64,000 nucleotides of DNA from Leptobrachium leishanense (GCA_009667805.1 CM019063.1:84595877-84659876), one strand, 5' to 3'. Positions 32,331 to 44,574 are shown, counted from the first letter of the stretch. Made by a program: numbers and translations. Notes: generated from the letters alone by a model not told the origin.

Positions 32331-33266
32331 GCCAGTCATGCCTAGTCCTGGTGAGATGCTAGTCATGTCTAGTACTGACGAGATGCCAGTTACATCTGGT
32401 CCTGGCGATATGCTCGTGATGTCTGATTTCTGGCAATATGCCAGTGACGTCTAGTTCTGGCGAGATGCCAGTCATGTCTAGTTCTGGTGAAATGCCAGTC
32501 ATGCCTAGTTCTGGTGATGTAGCAGCGGTGCCAGTAGACTCCATGGCTAAACTCAGTGGTGGGTTCAATGTTGCCCAAACCAGCGGTGGGCCCGATGTTG
32601 CCCAACCCAGCGGTGGGCCCGATGTTGCCCAACCCAGCGGGGGCCCAATGTTGCCCAACCCAGCAGTGGGTCCGATGTTGCCCAACCCAGCGGAGGGTCC
32701 GATGTTGCCCAACCCAGCGGAGGGTCCGATGTTGCCCAACCCAGCGGTGGGTCCGATGTTGCCCAACCCAGCGGGGGTCTGATGTTGCCCAACCCAGCTG
32801 TGGGTCCGATGAAGCTACACCACGCTGTAAGGCACATGTAGGTGAATCTGGTAGTGCCCCCGCTGTTGCCATTCCCTATGCTGAGATCATCCCTTCCAAG
32901 TCTCGGTCCAGAAGGAGACGTAAGAAGGTGACCAGCTCTAGTCTACCTGGTGGGGCAAACACTATATTCAAGATGGCTGGTTTTAGTGCCCCCGAGGCCA
33001 GTCCTGTTGCCGAAGATTATGTCCAGACGCCTTCTGGGATAGTAATCCGTAAGAAATACCTATCTGCGTTCATGAACGATCCGGAGGCCAGGCGTGTCCT
33101 GGAGGAGTCAGAATGGGAACAGGACTCTAACATAAAACAATATCTGATATTTATATCTTGTTTTTTTGCCATATTTTTGTTTCTCTGGTTGAGCGTCCAG
33201 TGGCCGCTCTTTGAGGAGGGGATACTGTCACGTTTTCCACATCGCAGCCAGGCCCCCTGGTGGTGA
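32331..33266 (+). pseudogene. 3' ORF of an LTR-type retroelement with two 27-bp coding repeats
   Basis: A broken frame contains 27-bp units coding MPVMSSSGE-type nonapeptides (32331-32515), then 27-bp units coding DVAQPSGGP-type nonapeptides (32565-32800), a basic patch SKSRSRRRRKK, and near the end a hydrophobic segment LIFISCFFAIFLFLWLSV that looks like a membrane anchor. Single-base losses in the second array switch the frame and it returns later. The frame ends at 33266, just inside a probable LTR. Function unknown; env-like or accessory by position only. Confidence 0.5.
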
Positions 33267-33555
33267 GAGTGATGCTCAGCAGCTCTTGTGGGTATATTTG
33301 GGCTAGCCTCTGCAGACCATCTCTCCTGTGGCTGATAGTCTGTAGTCACATGACCGGCCCTGCCCTATATATATGGCCAGCAGTGGATCAGATCCTTGCA
33401 TCAGGATAGGTCTTCCTTACTGAATGCTTGCAACTGTGAGTTTTGGTTCTGTTATTCTGGTGTTTGACTATTGGCGTGTTTTCTGACTATTCTCTTGTCT
33501 GCTCCGTGTACTGCAATTCTGATATCCTGTTGCTGACTTCAGCTTGTATGACCCT
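33226..33555 (+). mobile_element. probable LTR, left part
   Basis: A purine-rich tract GAGGAGGGGATAC is followed by TGTCACGTTTTCC at 33226, as at the border between internal region and 3' LTR. A TATATATATGG box lies near 33366. The LTR is interrupted by an L2 at about 33556 and seems to continue after 34340. The second LTR is not in the window, so this rests on layout. Confidence 0.5.
33252..33263 (-). promoter_or_regulatory. CTCF-core-like motif in LTR
   Basis: On the minus strand CCACCAGGGGGC is an exact CTCF core. It lies 26 bp into the probable LTR. Binding is inferred from the motif only. Confidence 0.4.
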
Positions 33556-34340
33556 TTCTGACACAAGATACCACAAAAGTGCTGGTTCATGCTCTTGTCA
33601 TTTCACGACTTAACTACTGCAACTCGCTCCTTATTGGCCTCCCCAACTACCGTATCGCCCCTTTGCAATCTGTAATGAATGCAGGGGCGAGGCTTATTTT
33701 TCTCACCAGATGCACCCCGCGTACCTCCCCCCTCTGCCGGTCCCTCCATTGGCTTCCTGTACATTTCAGGATACAGTTTAAAATACTGATGCTCGCGTTC
33801 AAATCACTCAATAACTCAACCCCTCCCTATATGTCTTCGTTACTCAGCAAGCACGTCCCATCTAGACAACTCTGATCTGCAGGTGATCTCCACCTGTCAT
33901 CAGTCTACACGCGCACAGCCAACTCTCGCCGCCAAGACTTCTCAAGGGCAGCTTGTGGAATGACTTGCCTCGCCCTATCAAACTCTCCCCTGACCTTCAA
34001 GCCTTCAAGAAATCCCTCAAAACCCATCTGTTCAGATTAGCGTATCGCATCACTAATGCAACTCATCCCTCTGCTCACCTACTCACACATGATTGAAGCG
34101 GCTTGTATGGCCCCGCCATTCCCAAACTACTGTCACTAATGATCCTGCTATCTAGTGCAATTCCTCTTGTCTTCCTCAACCCCAATCCCTCTAGACTGCA
34201 AGCTCCTATGAGCAGGGCCCTCTACACCTCTTGTTTCCATCCTATGTCCGTTTATATGTATTTTGTTCCCTTTGGTTATTGTAAAGCGCTGCGGAAACTG
34301 TTGCGCTATATAAATGATGACAATAATAATAATAATAATG
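33556..34340 (+). pseudogene. L2 LINE 3' fragment
   Basis: Encodes LVHALVISRLNYCNSLLIGL, SLHWLPVHFRIQFKILMLAF and SLNNSTPPYM, the C-terminal part of L2 ORF2, followed by the 3' UTR with TTGTAAAGCGCTGCGGAAAC and an (AAT)n tail at 34320-34338. It is inserted within the probable LTR in the same orientation and is close in sequence to the L2 split by hAT1. Confidence 0.92.
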
Positions 34341-34640
34341 TTCTGGCTCCTGATCCTCTGTTTCTGGCTGACATCCTCCCTGGCGTCTAGACCTGGCTAT
34401 TCCCTGACAATTCTTGTTATTTTTGTTTATGTTCTGTATGTCATATTCTGGTCTTTATGTTTTGTTGTCCAGCAGCATATTGTAGTGTATATATTAGAGG
34501 CCATCCAAAGAAGATACATAGTGCAGGGTTCTGTTTTGCTGCTGGGCTTATTGGTTGTGTCTTCTAGCGCACTTCTGTTGTGTATTGTTTACCATCACAT
34601 CACAATCTTCACGATTCCAAGATCTTTTCTTCTTTGATCC
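34341..34640 (+). mobile_element. probable LTR, right part after L2
   Basis: T- and G-rich sequence with GTTCTGGCTCCTGATCCTC-type words that matches in style the sequence before the L2 (TTCTGGTGTTTGACTATTGG). The end of the LTR was not located. Confidence 0.35.
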
Positions 34641-36840
34641 TCCTGATTTTTTCTCTTATTTTTTAATTAAATTGTAGTTGTGCAGTCATACACTCTTGAG
34701 GAGAAAGATCAGGAGATCCCGTGGGCAGGCTGGCTCAGTGGAGACCTGAGCCCCTATATTCAATACTCAGCTAAAGCCCAGCACTATTCAGGTGTTGCCA
34801 CTCTGCATGTCCTCCAGAAACCTGCTGTAACAGATCTCCATTCCCTGACTGGGTCATATCTGTTAACGTTGTTTCCTTGCAGGACCCCAGTTCTACCACC
34901 AGCAGTCTTTCATGACTTTCTTCAGCCCTTAGCCGAAGCTTAAGGACAGGTACACGCAAAGAGTTTTTATAGCATCCCCTAGAAATTAGACAACATGCAG
35001 ATCTGGAGGTTTTTAGAACAATCAGCAACAGGGGCTGAGCTTTTAATGAAATAAATATATACAGTACCAGGCAGGGCCTAGCAGCCAATAGGAAATGATA
35101 CCCTGGCTTCTACTGCACGTCATCATTAATCCCCCCTAGAATTATATTGCTGTTCTTACGGCTCTGCAGTTTTCTGCTCTCCGTTTCTCAGCGTCTGGGA
35201 ATTAATTAGACCAGGGACAGATAATGGGATTAGTTTTGCCTAACATTTGGCAAACAAGAGAAAACAATATCCATCCAAACCTTTAACAGATACAAATACA
35301 TTCCTGGGGGAGTTGGAAAAGACTAAGGTGACCCACACAGTAATTCTATCAGCAGATAGTAACAGATGCACATAGACAATAACAATATCAATAGCAGTAT
35401 TCATACATAACACAGATTACAGACACCCTGCACAGCGTGACTTCAACATAGGAGATGACAGGGAAACAACATAGAATATCAGGCCTGCACCACCCAAATA
35501 CATCTCTAGGCCCATGTACCTCAAGTGATGCACATCACACCTGCTCAAACTCCGCTCCTGATTTCCTATGCATCACATGTTGGAGATCACAGTTGTTGAT
35601 CGTCTTCTAGAATAGCTCACTTCCTATTTAAGAATGTTGCCCAGACCTTGCAAAACTCCTGCATACTCATCTACATTATGCACACAGCGCTGTTCTCGGG
35701 AACCTGTCTTTCATCACTGTGTGTCAGTATCTTCCTTGTAATAGGGCCTCCCTGTGTGCAAGAGCTTCCCATATACCAGAGCCACAATGTGTACCAGAGG
35801 CTCACCATGTACCAAAACCTCCCAGTGCTCACCGTGTGACAGTGCCTCACCGTGTTCCTGAGAACCATAATTTCACCGCTGTCCCTGTTTTCAACCTCGT
35901 CCAACGTCCCTTTGTCCAGGCTGATACCTGCCTTGTCCAATGTCTTTGTGTCCACTTTATCTACTGTATTATAGTGCATAAATACTTAAATGTATGCCTT
36001 CCTCATGCAATTAGGGATCATAAATTAACCCAAAAAGAAAAACAGAAAAGCAATAATAGTGCAGTATCGTTATATCAGCTCTACTAGCCCAAGAATGACT
36101 GTTCCCATCACACTCACTTTTAAAAGAGCCCACCAATATCTGGCTCAATTTCTTTGCATCGTTTTTTCCCGGGAGGTGACCTATAACCTCTCAGACTTGA
36201 CAGGTTATATATTCCATCTGTTATGACATGAAAGGGAGATAGAAGGCAAAACACCTTCATGCAGCACAGTATGATAAAAAAGGGGTGGAGGATGAGGATG
36301 GGGCGGTTCTCCCAGAGATGCAAAACAGATACAGTATTGTTGCTGATTTAATATTGGCGGTTCCTACCTTGCTGCTGCTTGTGCTTTTGTGTTTGCACTT
36401 ATATCATAAAGGAGAAGCACAGTGAAGCATACACCATAGAACTATTTTCTGCCAGTGACCGCATCAGTTATTGAAGTTTAAGTGGCATTGCCAAGTACAA
36501 TGTGACTAACAGATTAACAAATCTGAGATATTCCACCTCACACAGTTGCGATCTGAAAAAACTCATTTGCTTTAGTGAGTTAATAGGAAGTTAAATGTAA
36601 CATATAATATAACCAAATTACATTCAGCATTTAAGGTAGCATGATCACACATTTATTAAAAATACACACCGCCACCATAGACGTCCAAACAAACACTTGT
36701 CTTGCAAATTAAAAGATTTATGTGACCCAATTCCAGGTAATTGTGTTTATAATATTACGTTGAATATTAGGCGCGCACAATTTTAATTAAAATTCTGGCA
36801 CCAAACAAAAGTTGGAAGCTTGCAATTCTATTGTCTATTG
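34641..36840. other. intergenic, nothing certain
   Basis: The stretch 35640-35960 has weak CCAGAGC/CCATGTACCA-type internal repeats and a CCTGCCTTGTCCA word that recurs near 61830; both could be old LTR sequence. No gene recognised. Confidence 0.35.
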
Positions 36841-37022
36841 CAGTGGTTCTCAAACCTGTCCTCGGGACCCCCAACGAGGGCAAGTTTTGCAGATCATTAT
36901 GGGGAAATGCAGACTGAATCCTGCAATCAATGAGCAGCAAATCCTATCATTTGTGCTGTGTTTCAGCTATCTGGAAAACCTGGCGTGTTAGGGGGTCCCG
37001 AGGACAAGTTTGAGAAACACTG
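36841..37022. mobile_element. 182-bp hAT MITE
   Basis: Terminal repeats CAGTGGTTCTCAAACCTGTC and GACAAGTTTGAGAAACACTG, with CCTCGGGACCCCC arms continuing inward. The 8-bp TSD GTCTATTG is exact at 36833-36840 and 37023-37030. No coding capacity. Confidence 0.95.
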
Positions 37023-37318
37023 GTCTATTGCGTGTGTTTGTTTTGGGTTACTGTGTCTATATGAGATGGATTGATTGTGGGTTTCCATTATTACAAAGGC
37101 CAATGAGTATCCACTGGAAGGTCCATGTTATAGATTAGTTATCAAATCCCATGCTGCATAGCTACAAATCATTGTAAGCTCAAAAAAAGACTAATTTCTT
37201 TGTTTAGTATACCAGCATACATCTTTCCAGGAGATTTCAGGGTAATAAGGTCCAATAGGGTCCAATAGGGAAAATATGATTGAACTTGCTTATAAAGTCA
37301 AAACTTGTGTTTATATTA

Positions 37319-38965
37319 TGATTCAAAAGTGTTTATTTTGAAAATGTGTCAGCAATACAACACACAATATGGGATGACGGCCGCACAGGGCCAAAGAATA
37401 AATACCGTAGTAAGGATACTCGGAGGGAGTCAGCAGTTAAGATAACAATATGAATACTACAAATATGAAAAGGGCAGATAGAACCAAACGGTGATAACGT
37501 CGTAAATTAAAAGAATCAACATGAATTTTACATATGGATCTAAAAGTTATGGACAGTATACATGCGAGAAGGTGGCAAAAAAAAAAAAAAAAAATATTTC
37601 GGGGTGAGGAAAGGCACAAGCCATTATTGTGACTTTCCTGGCTCACTCCCTAAAGTCCAGAAGACAAAAGGAGGCCATGGAAAACAAACGTCACAAGGCC
37701 CGGATACCCAAGGGCCAAGTGTGGCCGACAGAGCCATGGTGTCCGCCACAGTGGCACACCTTGTGGCAACCCGGAAAGTGCCAAAAAAAAAGGGGGGGAT
37801 GTGGATAAGAGCCACCAACCTCACTATGACTCTTGCCCAAAGTAGTCAGCATGTTGCCATAAGAAAGACATCTTAATAACCAACAGACAAATAAAATATG
37901 TCACGATCAAAGTTCAGCAGAGAGTCAAAAGTCCTTAGGGAACCTCATGAGGGTGGGGGATAGGGGAAAACGGATGAGGGAGACAAAGGATAGGCGCAGA
38001 GGAAACAAAACTTGAGGCGATGTCCACAAGGGGGCAAAGCGCCTGTATCATCCCGGATCATCCGAGGCAGGGGTCTGGGAGAACCCCAGCAAAGCTAGTA
38101 ATGGCCATGCTTCGTCAGGTGTTGAGGCTACTTGTACCACCCCGTTAATCGTCAGGAAAATTGTGCCAGCGGCCCCCCATCTGTAGCAAACCCCCTCAGC
38201 ACGTAGGTGAGTTGTCACCTCCTTAAAGCTCCTTTGGGCCATCAATGTCGCAAATGGGAGGTCAGCGAAGAGGGACAAAGTCAGCGTCTCATAAAGAAGG
38301 GGTGAACGTGCAGCCGGGACCACCAGAAGCCTAAGCCTCACAGCTACATCTCTCGCCACTGCCAGAACGTCCTGGGAGGCTGCAGTTGGGGCCATTGGGG
38401 ACTTTCTGAGGCGCAGCACAGAGCCAAAAACTCCAGGGTCGATCGGTTCCAATCGGAGTAGGTGAGCTGCGAGCCGGTTGACCAGCTTAAGACCGCCTGG
38501 GTCGAATACTCATCTGGGATCCCTCTGATCCTAATATTCCGCTGGCGGTGACGGGTTTCCAACCGCTCCACTGATCGCGAAAGGTAGTCCACTTGAACCT
38601 GTAGGGATTCCACTCGGGTCTGCAAGTGACCTTGGGCCGCCTCCACCTCAGACGTACGTTCTCTGACCCCAGTCACCTGAGCCCGGACTCCGGTCATCTC
38701 AGCTTTCACTCCAGCAATGTCAGCTTGCCAGGTCGCTTTTAGGTCTGCACTTGCGGTACAGAAGTCTCCGAGGCCTCCCGGTTGCGCCTAGTTTCATCCC
38801 CCATAGATTCTCTGATGTCCCGCTGGCGGCCGTCCGCAGCCGGTTGGACTTCAAACTGTAGTTTTTTCCCCATCTAGCTGTCCCTGGGTATGGGGCTGTA
38901 CCTCGTGTGCGGGAGTCCTGATCGTCCAAGTCCCCACGTGCGGCACAGGTCGTCTCCGCTCTGCC
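37319..38965 (-). mobile_element. L1-type retroposon with ORF1 but no ORF2 (HAL1-like)
   Basis: A 17-bp duplication AACTTGTGTTTATATTA lies at 37302-37318 and 38966-38982, so both ends are defined. On the minus strand the 1647-bp insert has a short leader, an L1 ORF1 with shifts (to 38048), and a 0.7-kb 3' region with AATAAA about 20 bp from its end. No reverse transcriptase or endonuclease sequence exists between the TSDs. This is the layout of mammalian HAL1 elements; an internal deletion of an ordinary L1 before or during insertion is the alternative. Confidence 0.85.
38048..38880 (-). pseudogene. L1 ORF1-like RNA-binding protein
   Basis: Minus-strand frames show a coiled-coil region (TSEVEAAQGHLQTRVESLQV and SRSVERLETRHRQ), the RRM start NIRIRGIPDE, and a C-terminal domain with LPFATLMAQRSFKEVTTHLR and GVCYRWGAAGTIFLTINGVV. 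This order is that of L1 ORF1p, the trimeric RNA chaperone of L1 particles. A one-base shift lies near 38500 and another near 38770. The N-terminal start is uncertain. Confidence 0.85.
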
Positions 38966-38982
38966 AACTTGTGTTTATATTA

Positions 38983-39018
38983 GTGCCAATTTAATAGCAC
39001 TCTTAATAGTGTGATTTG
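38983..39018. other. target sequence resuming after L1-type insertion
   Basis: Short AT-rich piece between the right TSD of the retroposon and the next element. Confidence 0.4.
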
Positions 39019-40488
39019 TAGACTTGTGCACGGACATTTTTTTTCTTTCCATTTTTTTTGTTTTCAATTCTTATTTTCGGTCTGATCCGAAAATTTGGCA
39101 TGACAGTTTTCTTTTTAGGAGTCCATTCATTTTTTGTTTTTTATTGTTAATTCGATTTTGGGGCTGATCTGAACATTCAGACAGCCGGTATTGTGTTTTC
39201 CAGTCCATTTGTTTTTTCGTTTTTATTATTAATTTATATTTCGGTTTGATTCGTATTTAATTTTTTATTAGTTATCGGAATTAATTACTTAGATTAGGGT
39301 AAAAAAAAACTGAATCTCCCTGTCCTTGCTGCTGAAATATATTTCAGTACCAAGGGTAGCAGCCAGCCGGTACTACAATAAAAGGAAATACCAGCCGGTA
39401 TTAAAATAAAATACCAGTTGGTGCTATAACAAAATGAAAATACCTGCAGTACTAAGATAAAATACAGTCGGTACTACAATAATAATACCAGCTGGTACTA
39501 CAATCAAAATAACAGCCAGTGATAAAATAAAAATAAAATAAAGCCGATACCAAAACAAATTTTAGCCGGTACCAAAATAAATTTTAGCCAGTAAAATAAA
39601 AATAAAATACAGCCGGTACTACAATTAAAATTAGAGCCAGTGATAAAATAAAATACAGCCGGTACCAAAATAATCCCATAGGTTTCAATGTAAACAAAAT
39701 GTGTTTTTATTAAATATTTATGCAACTGTTTAATCTTTTCACATGCAGCAAAAAGTCTATTCATTTATTTTTTTAGGATATTTTAGGCATTTAGGAATAG
39801 GATATATTTGGTGAAATTTTATGTTTTCTAATTTATTTTAAAACAAGGCTTTTTTTCTTTGCTGAAAGCAGCCTTAGAATCCTGTGATGGCAATTTAACC
39901 CACCTCTAGTCAACAAACAGTTGCAATACGGAGCCTCTCTGTATGTTATTGCCAGTCTTTCAATGCACAAGCATAACCGTCCTCAAAACATGGGTCTAAT
40001 CAAACAGAGGGAGATGCAAAGACATGAAAAGTGCTTCCCCTACAATGGAAGATTGACGTATTGACCCTTGGAAAATCCGGCAACAGCAAAATGTCAACAC
40101 AACTGAAAAAGAGCCAAAACATATATCAATGGTTTCCATAGTTGTGCAGAGACAGTGTGTGCCTTCAATGATGGTGTATTAACTTTCTCTCCTTGTCTTT
40201 ACAGTGTGGCATGATACCAGGTGCAGCCTCGAAGAGCGATTTAGTCAGGCCAGGGGTGCATTCTTACAAAGGACAGCTAGGCCTGGGACTATGGCATCAG
40301 ATTGGATGTGGGCAGCATTATTTTCCTAATGTAGTTTCTTTCTTTCTATCGAATCGATCTTAACTTACAATGGGGTATTATAGTGATCCGATATACCAAA
40401 CAAACGAAGCAAAATACGAAACGAAATAACGAAAATGAAATTAATTTGAAACGAAACATAATGAATTTTCCAGCCGTGCACTCCTCTA
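39019..40488. mobile_element. hAT-type non-autonomous element (borders tentative)
   Basis: Ends TAGACTTGTGCACGG and CCGTGCACTCCTCTA are near-inverse, and the subterminal regions are rich in TTCGG/CGAAA words as in the element at 51410. No matching 8-bp TSD was seen, so one border may be eroded. Inside is a tandem array (39345-39675). Confidence 0.55.
39345..39675. repeat. tandem array with GCCGGTACTACAATAAAAT-type units
   Basis: About a dozen degenerate units of 24-33 bp with the words CAGCCGGTAC and AATAAAAT. No coding meaning. Confidence 0.85.
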
Positions 40489-40979
40489 CTACCCATATCA
40501 AATATCCATTCAGATTCCAATTTATTTACTCAATGTACGTGATCACCACCTCTCCAATTCTTATTTACTTGCTGGATACCTAAGGGCAGTGGTGACTTGT
40601 CCATACGGACACATGAGGCAGCGCCCTACCATATTTTTTGGAATAAAATAATATTATAAATTGAAACTATATAATTTATTTTCTGCTGTTTTTTTCTGTA
40701 ATTTAACATGGGAATGATTGATAAAATGTGTTTTGTCCCTTTAATCCGTGTCATTCAGGGTTATCCAAAGAGATTCGAAAAGTCACCGCACGTTCGGTGA
40801 CTTTTTGTTTCCTGCACTTCGGGGCGATTCGGCGATCTTATTTCGCCGACCCTGCGGCGTATTCAGCAAGCACCGCAGGGCCCCCGTAGTGCAAGGAAAA
40901 CCCGCAGAACACTCGCCGCAAACCCACCGAACACTAACCGAAACCCGCAGAAAATGGCTGGATTAACCAGGCCGAACAC

Positions 40980-41300
40980 CAGGGGCGGATCCAGACACAA
41001 GTTTCGGAGGGGGCATTCTACCAGTTTTGACCAAGAGCTGTTGTTGGGTTTGCAGTGACAGGCAAATATATTTGCCCCCAGCTCACATGGATATATATAT
41101 TGCCCCCAGCTCACATGGATATATTTGCCCCCAACTCACATGGATATATATATTGCCCCAGCTCACATAGATATATATTGCCCCAGCTCACATGGATATA
41201 TATATATTGCCCCCCAGCTCACATGGATATATTTGCCCCAGCTCACATGGATATATTTGCCCTCAGCTCACACATGGATATATTTGCCCCAGCTAACTGA
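40980..41300. mobile_element. truncated minisatellite-bearing hAT end (hAT-N C)
   Basis: CAGGGGCGGATCCAG at 40980 is a typical hAT end and also appears inverted at 25233-25245. After about 90 bp a minisatellite of CTCACATGGATATATTTGCC-type units (about ten copies) runs to 41300. No right terminus or TSD was found. Confidence 0.65.
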
Positions 41301-41629
41301 GCTCTGCCGGCGGTCAAACAAACCATCTATAAATGCTGCGGTTGAGGCTGGTATATCCCATGCCACCATAGCTAAATTAATAATCCAAGAAAATGTGGTG
41401 GACTCAGTGCTTCTTTCACATGTGTAAGGATTTCTTTTTTCACACTGAAATTTTGTATGCTCAGAGATATTTAAGAAAATAAAGGAATAAAAGAAATAAA
41501 AGGGATGAGATCAGCGTTCAGTTTATATTTTTAGCAAATAATAATAAAATAACTTTTTTCACTTTCAGATTTTCAATACTGAATAATGTTTTATGTACAC
41601 CGAGTGGGCAGATTATTATGACCATCCCA

Positions 41630-42468
41630 TCAGTACTTCGTTGGGCCACCTTTTGCCTTCAATACTGCGGCGATTCTACTTGCCATTGACTCCACGAAAT
41701 GTTGAAAGGTGATGCGAGGAATCTGACACCATGCCTGATGAATAGCACTGTCCAGTTCTGTGAGATTTGATGGTTGTGGAACCAGCTGCCTGATGGCTCT
41801 TTCAACTTCGTCCCACAAATGCTCAATTGGATTAAGATCTGTTGATTGTTGGGGCCACCTAAGCAAGGTAAATTCTCCCTCATGTTCTTGAAACCACTCG
41901 TGCACAATATGAGCACCGTGGCATGGCGCATTGTCTTGTTGGAAGAAGCCATTTCTATTGGGATACGCCAACAACATGATAGGATTAACTTGATCAGCAA
42001 CAATGCTTTGGTATGTTGTGCTATTCAGACGTTGTTCCTCATGAATTAAAGGGCCCCAAACCATAACACTGCCCCCACCAGCTTCAAGAGTTGTACTCAT
42101 GCATGTGGGGTGCATGCTTTCATGCTGTTTCCGCCAAATTCTCACTCTGCCATCTGCATGATGCAACTGGAAACGTGATTCATCGGACCACATGACTTTC
42201 TTCCAATGCTTGACTGTCCAATCCTTGTGTTCCTGTGCGAATTCAAGACGTTTTATCTTGTTAACTGCAGACAGCAAAGGTGTCCGAACAGGCCTTCGGC
42301 TTCCATATCCCATACGATGCAGTGTACAGCAAACAGTGCGTTCAGAGATCGTTTGAGAGGATCCCTGATTAAGATCTGCAGTAATTTGATGCACTGTTGC
42401 CCTTCTGTTGTCTTGTACCAGTCTTTGAGTCTTGCCACTCTCCGTTCTGCCCTAACATTGACTAGTCG
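41630..42468 (-). pseudogene. Tc1 transposase, catalytic part
   Basis: Minus-strand frame carries the DDE signature: WSDESRFQLHHADG (first Asp), FFQQDNAPCHGAH (second Asp) and STDLNPIEHLWDEVE (Glu). It also has GGGSVMVWG and ends GGPTKY before TAA. There is a frameshift near 42430, just after HTH sequence VRAERRVARL. The N-terminal part is 6.7 kb away at 49224-49401, separated by hAT2. Confidence 0.93.
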
Positions 42469-42759
42469 CTGAAGGCTAGGGATGGGCTGGCGGTTCGATG
42501 CGAACATGAGTTTGCATCGAACATTGGCTGTTCGCCCGTTCGTCGAACAGTGAACATTTCCACGTGTTCGGTTCGTGTTCGCCAAAATGCATCACAATGG
42601 ACCACAGTGCCCTTTTCCACTGGGCTGAAGCTTGTAATTGGCTACAGCTTTGCACCTGACCGCAGGTCAGGTGCAAGACTATGCCAATCAGGGCTCAGAG
42701 TCCTGATTGGGCAAATTTTGCCCAATCATGGGCTCACAGAGCTAAGTCCCGCAGCACAC

Positions 42760-42767
42760 TATATAAG
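42760..42767 (+). promoter_or_regulatory. TATA box of hAT2 transposase
   Basis: TATATAAG lies 870 bp before the transposase ATG, with the repeat-filled leader between. The homologous position in hAT1 reads TGTATAAG (minus strand, near 19900), so the box is conserved with one change. Confidence 0.55.
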
Positions 42768-42842
42768 GCTTTCCTGCAGCCCCAGCGTGTGTTTGTTCCA
42801 CGAGTGAATCAGAGAGGAGAGGAGATTGTTGCATATCAGGGT

Positions 42843-43620
42843 CTATCACTGATGTATACCAGAGTTCTGGGAATTTGAATCTGTGTGTTGGCACTGCCAG
42901 GCTATCAGGGTGTATCACTGGTTTACACCAGAGTTCTGGGAATTTTAGTCTGTGTGTTGGCACTGCCAGCTACTGCCAGTTATCAGGGTGTATCACTGAT
43001 TTATACCAGAGTTCTGGGAATTTGAATCTGTGTGTTGACACTGCCAGGCTATCAGGGTGTATCACTGATTTATACCAGAGTTCTGGGTATTTGAATCTGT
43101 GTGTTGGCACTGCCAGCTACTGTCAGCTATCAGGGTGTATCACTGAGTTATACCAGAGTTCTGGGGAATTTGAATCTGTGTGTTGGCACTGCAAGGCTAT
43201 CAGGGTGTATCACTGATGTATACCAGAGTTCTGGGAATCTTAATCTGTGTGTTGGCACTGCCAGCTACCAGGGTGTTTCACTGACTTATACCAGAGTTCT
43301 GGGAATTTGAATCTGTGTGTTGGCACTGCCAAGCTATCAGGGTGTATCACTGATTTATACCAGAGTTCTGGGAATTTTAATCTGTGTCTTGGCACTGCCA
43401 GCTATCAGGGACAGGGTGTATCACTGAGTTATAGCAGAGTTCTGAATATCTTTAATCTAGATAACACAGTTGAATCAGAGTTCTGCATATCTCCAATATT
43501 TATACCAGAGTTGAATCAGAGTTCTGCATATCTCCAATCTTTATACCAGAGTTGAATCAGAGTTCTGCATATCTCCAATCTTTATAACAGAGTTGAATCA
43601 GAGTTCTGTATATCTTTAAT
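42843..43620. repeat. tandem array in hAT2 5' leader
   Basis: Eight units of about 68-76 bp with ACCAGAGTTCTGGGAATTTG, AATCTGTGTGTTGGCACTGC and CAGGGTGTATCACTGA, then four shorter units of about 40 bp with GAATCAGAGTTCTGCATATC. The apparent open frames here are repeat products. Confidence 0.93.
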
Positions 43621-44574
43621 CTATATATCACTCACCATGTCAAAAAGACCAAAAAGGACAGGCAGACGCTCCCAGACACAGATAAGAGGGCAAGCAGCCT
43701 CTGTGTCGGAAGGCTGTGCCCCTGGTCGTTGTGGACGTGGTGCATACTTTGCAGGGGCACGCTTGTCCTTTCTAACTGGTGCTGGCCATCTTAAGCAGCA
43801 GCAACATACAGAGGATTTGCAGGATTGGCTAACCAGGCCATCCTCATCCTCCGAGTCCTCTGCCAACCAAGCTTGTAGTGGTTTACAGTCCACCTCAGCT
43901 GCCAAAACATCTAATTCAACGTCCATGTCCACAGCTACTCCTGCCGTAGCCTCACCATCATACACGGAGGAGTCAGCTGAATTGTTTGACTACAATGACA
44001 GTGACATGCTGCTTGAGGATGCGCAGCAACTCCAGTGCCTCTGAGGTTGAGGAAGGGAGTATAATCAGCCTAGAAGGAGGGGGTGCCAGTGACACACAAA
44101 GAACTGGCACTCATGTTCCCCCAGCAGCTGCAGCATACTGCCAAGTTGGCTCCAGTGACAAGGAGATAGGGGGTGATGACGATGATGAGGTCACTGACTC
44201 CACCTGGGTGCCTGATCGAACAGAGGAGTCAAGTGAGGAGGAGGAGGCACAGCAAAAACGAGGCACAACGTCCTCTATGAGCAACCATAGCCAGTCCAAG
44301 GCATCAGATGTCAGGGCTGCTCAGGTGCAGAGTGCTGTTGTCTCAAAGCACATGTCGAGGAACTCTGCTGTCTGGGAGTTCTTCACGACATGTGCAGCAG
44401 ACCTCAGCGTTGCTATTTGTAAGCCATTTCTGAAGAGGATCAAGCGTGGGAGAAACATTAGCCACTTGGGTACCACATGCTTGAAGCCAGGGCCGGTGCT
44501 AGACTATTTTGCGCCCTAGGCAAGACCAGCTACTTGCACCCCCCCCCCAAAAAAAAAAACTCACATGTGAATAT

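Noticed and set aside
39019..40488. Attempt to find an exact 8-bp TSD for this hAT-type element
   Set aside because: GTGATTTG on the left and CTACCCAT on the right do not match, so borders are reported as tentative.
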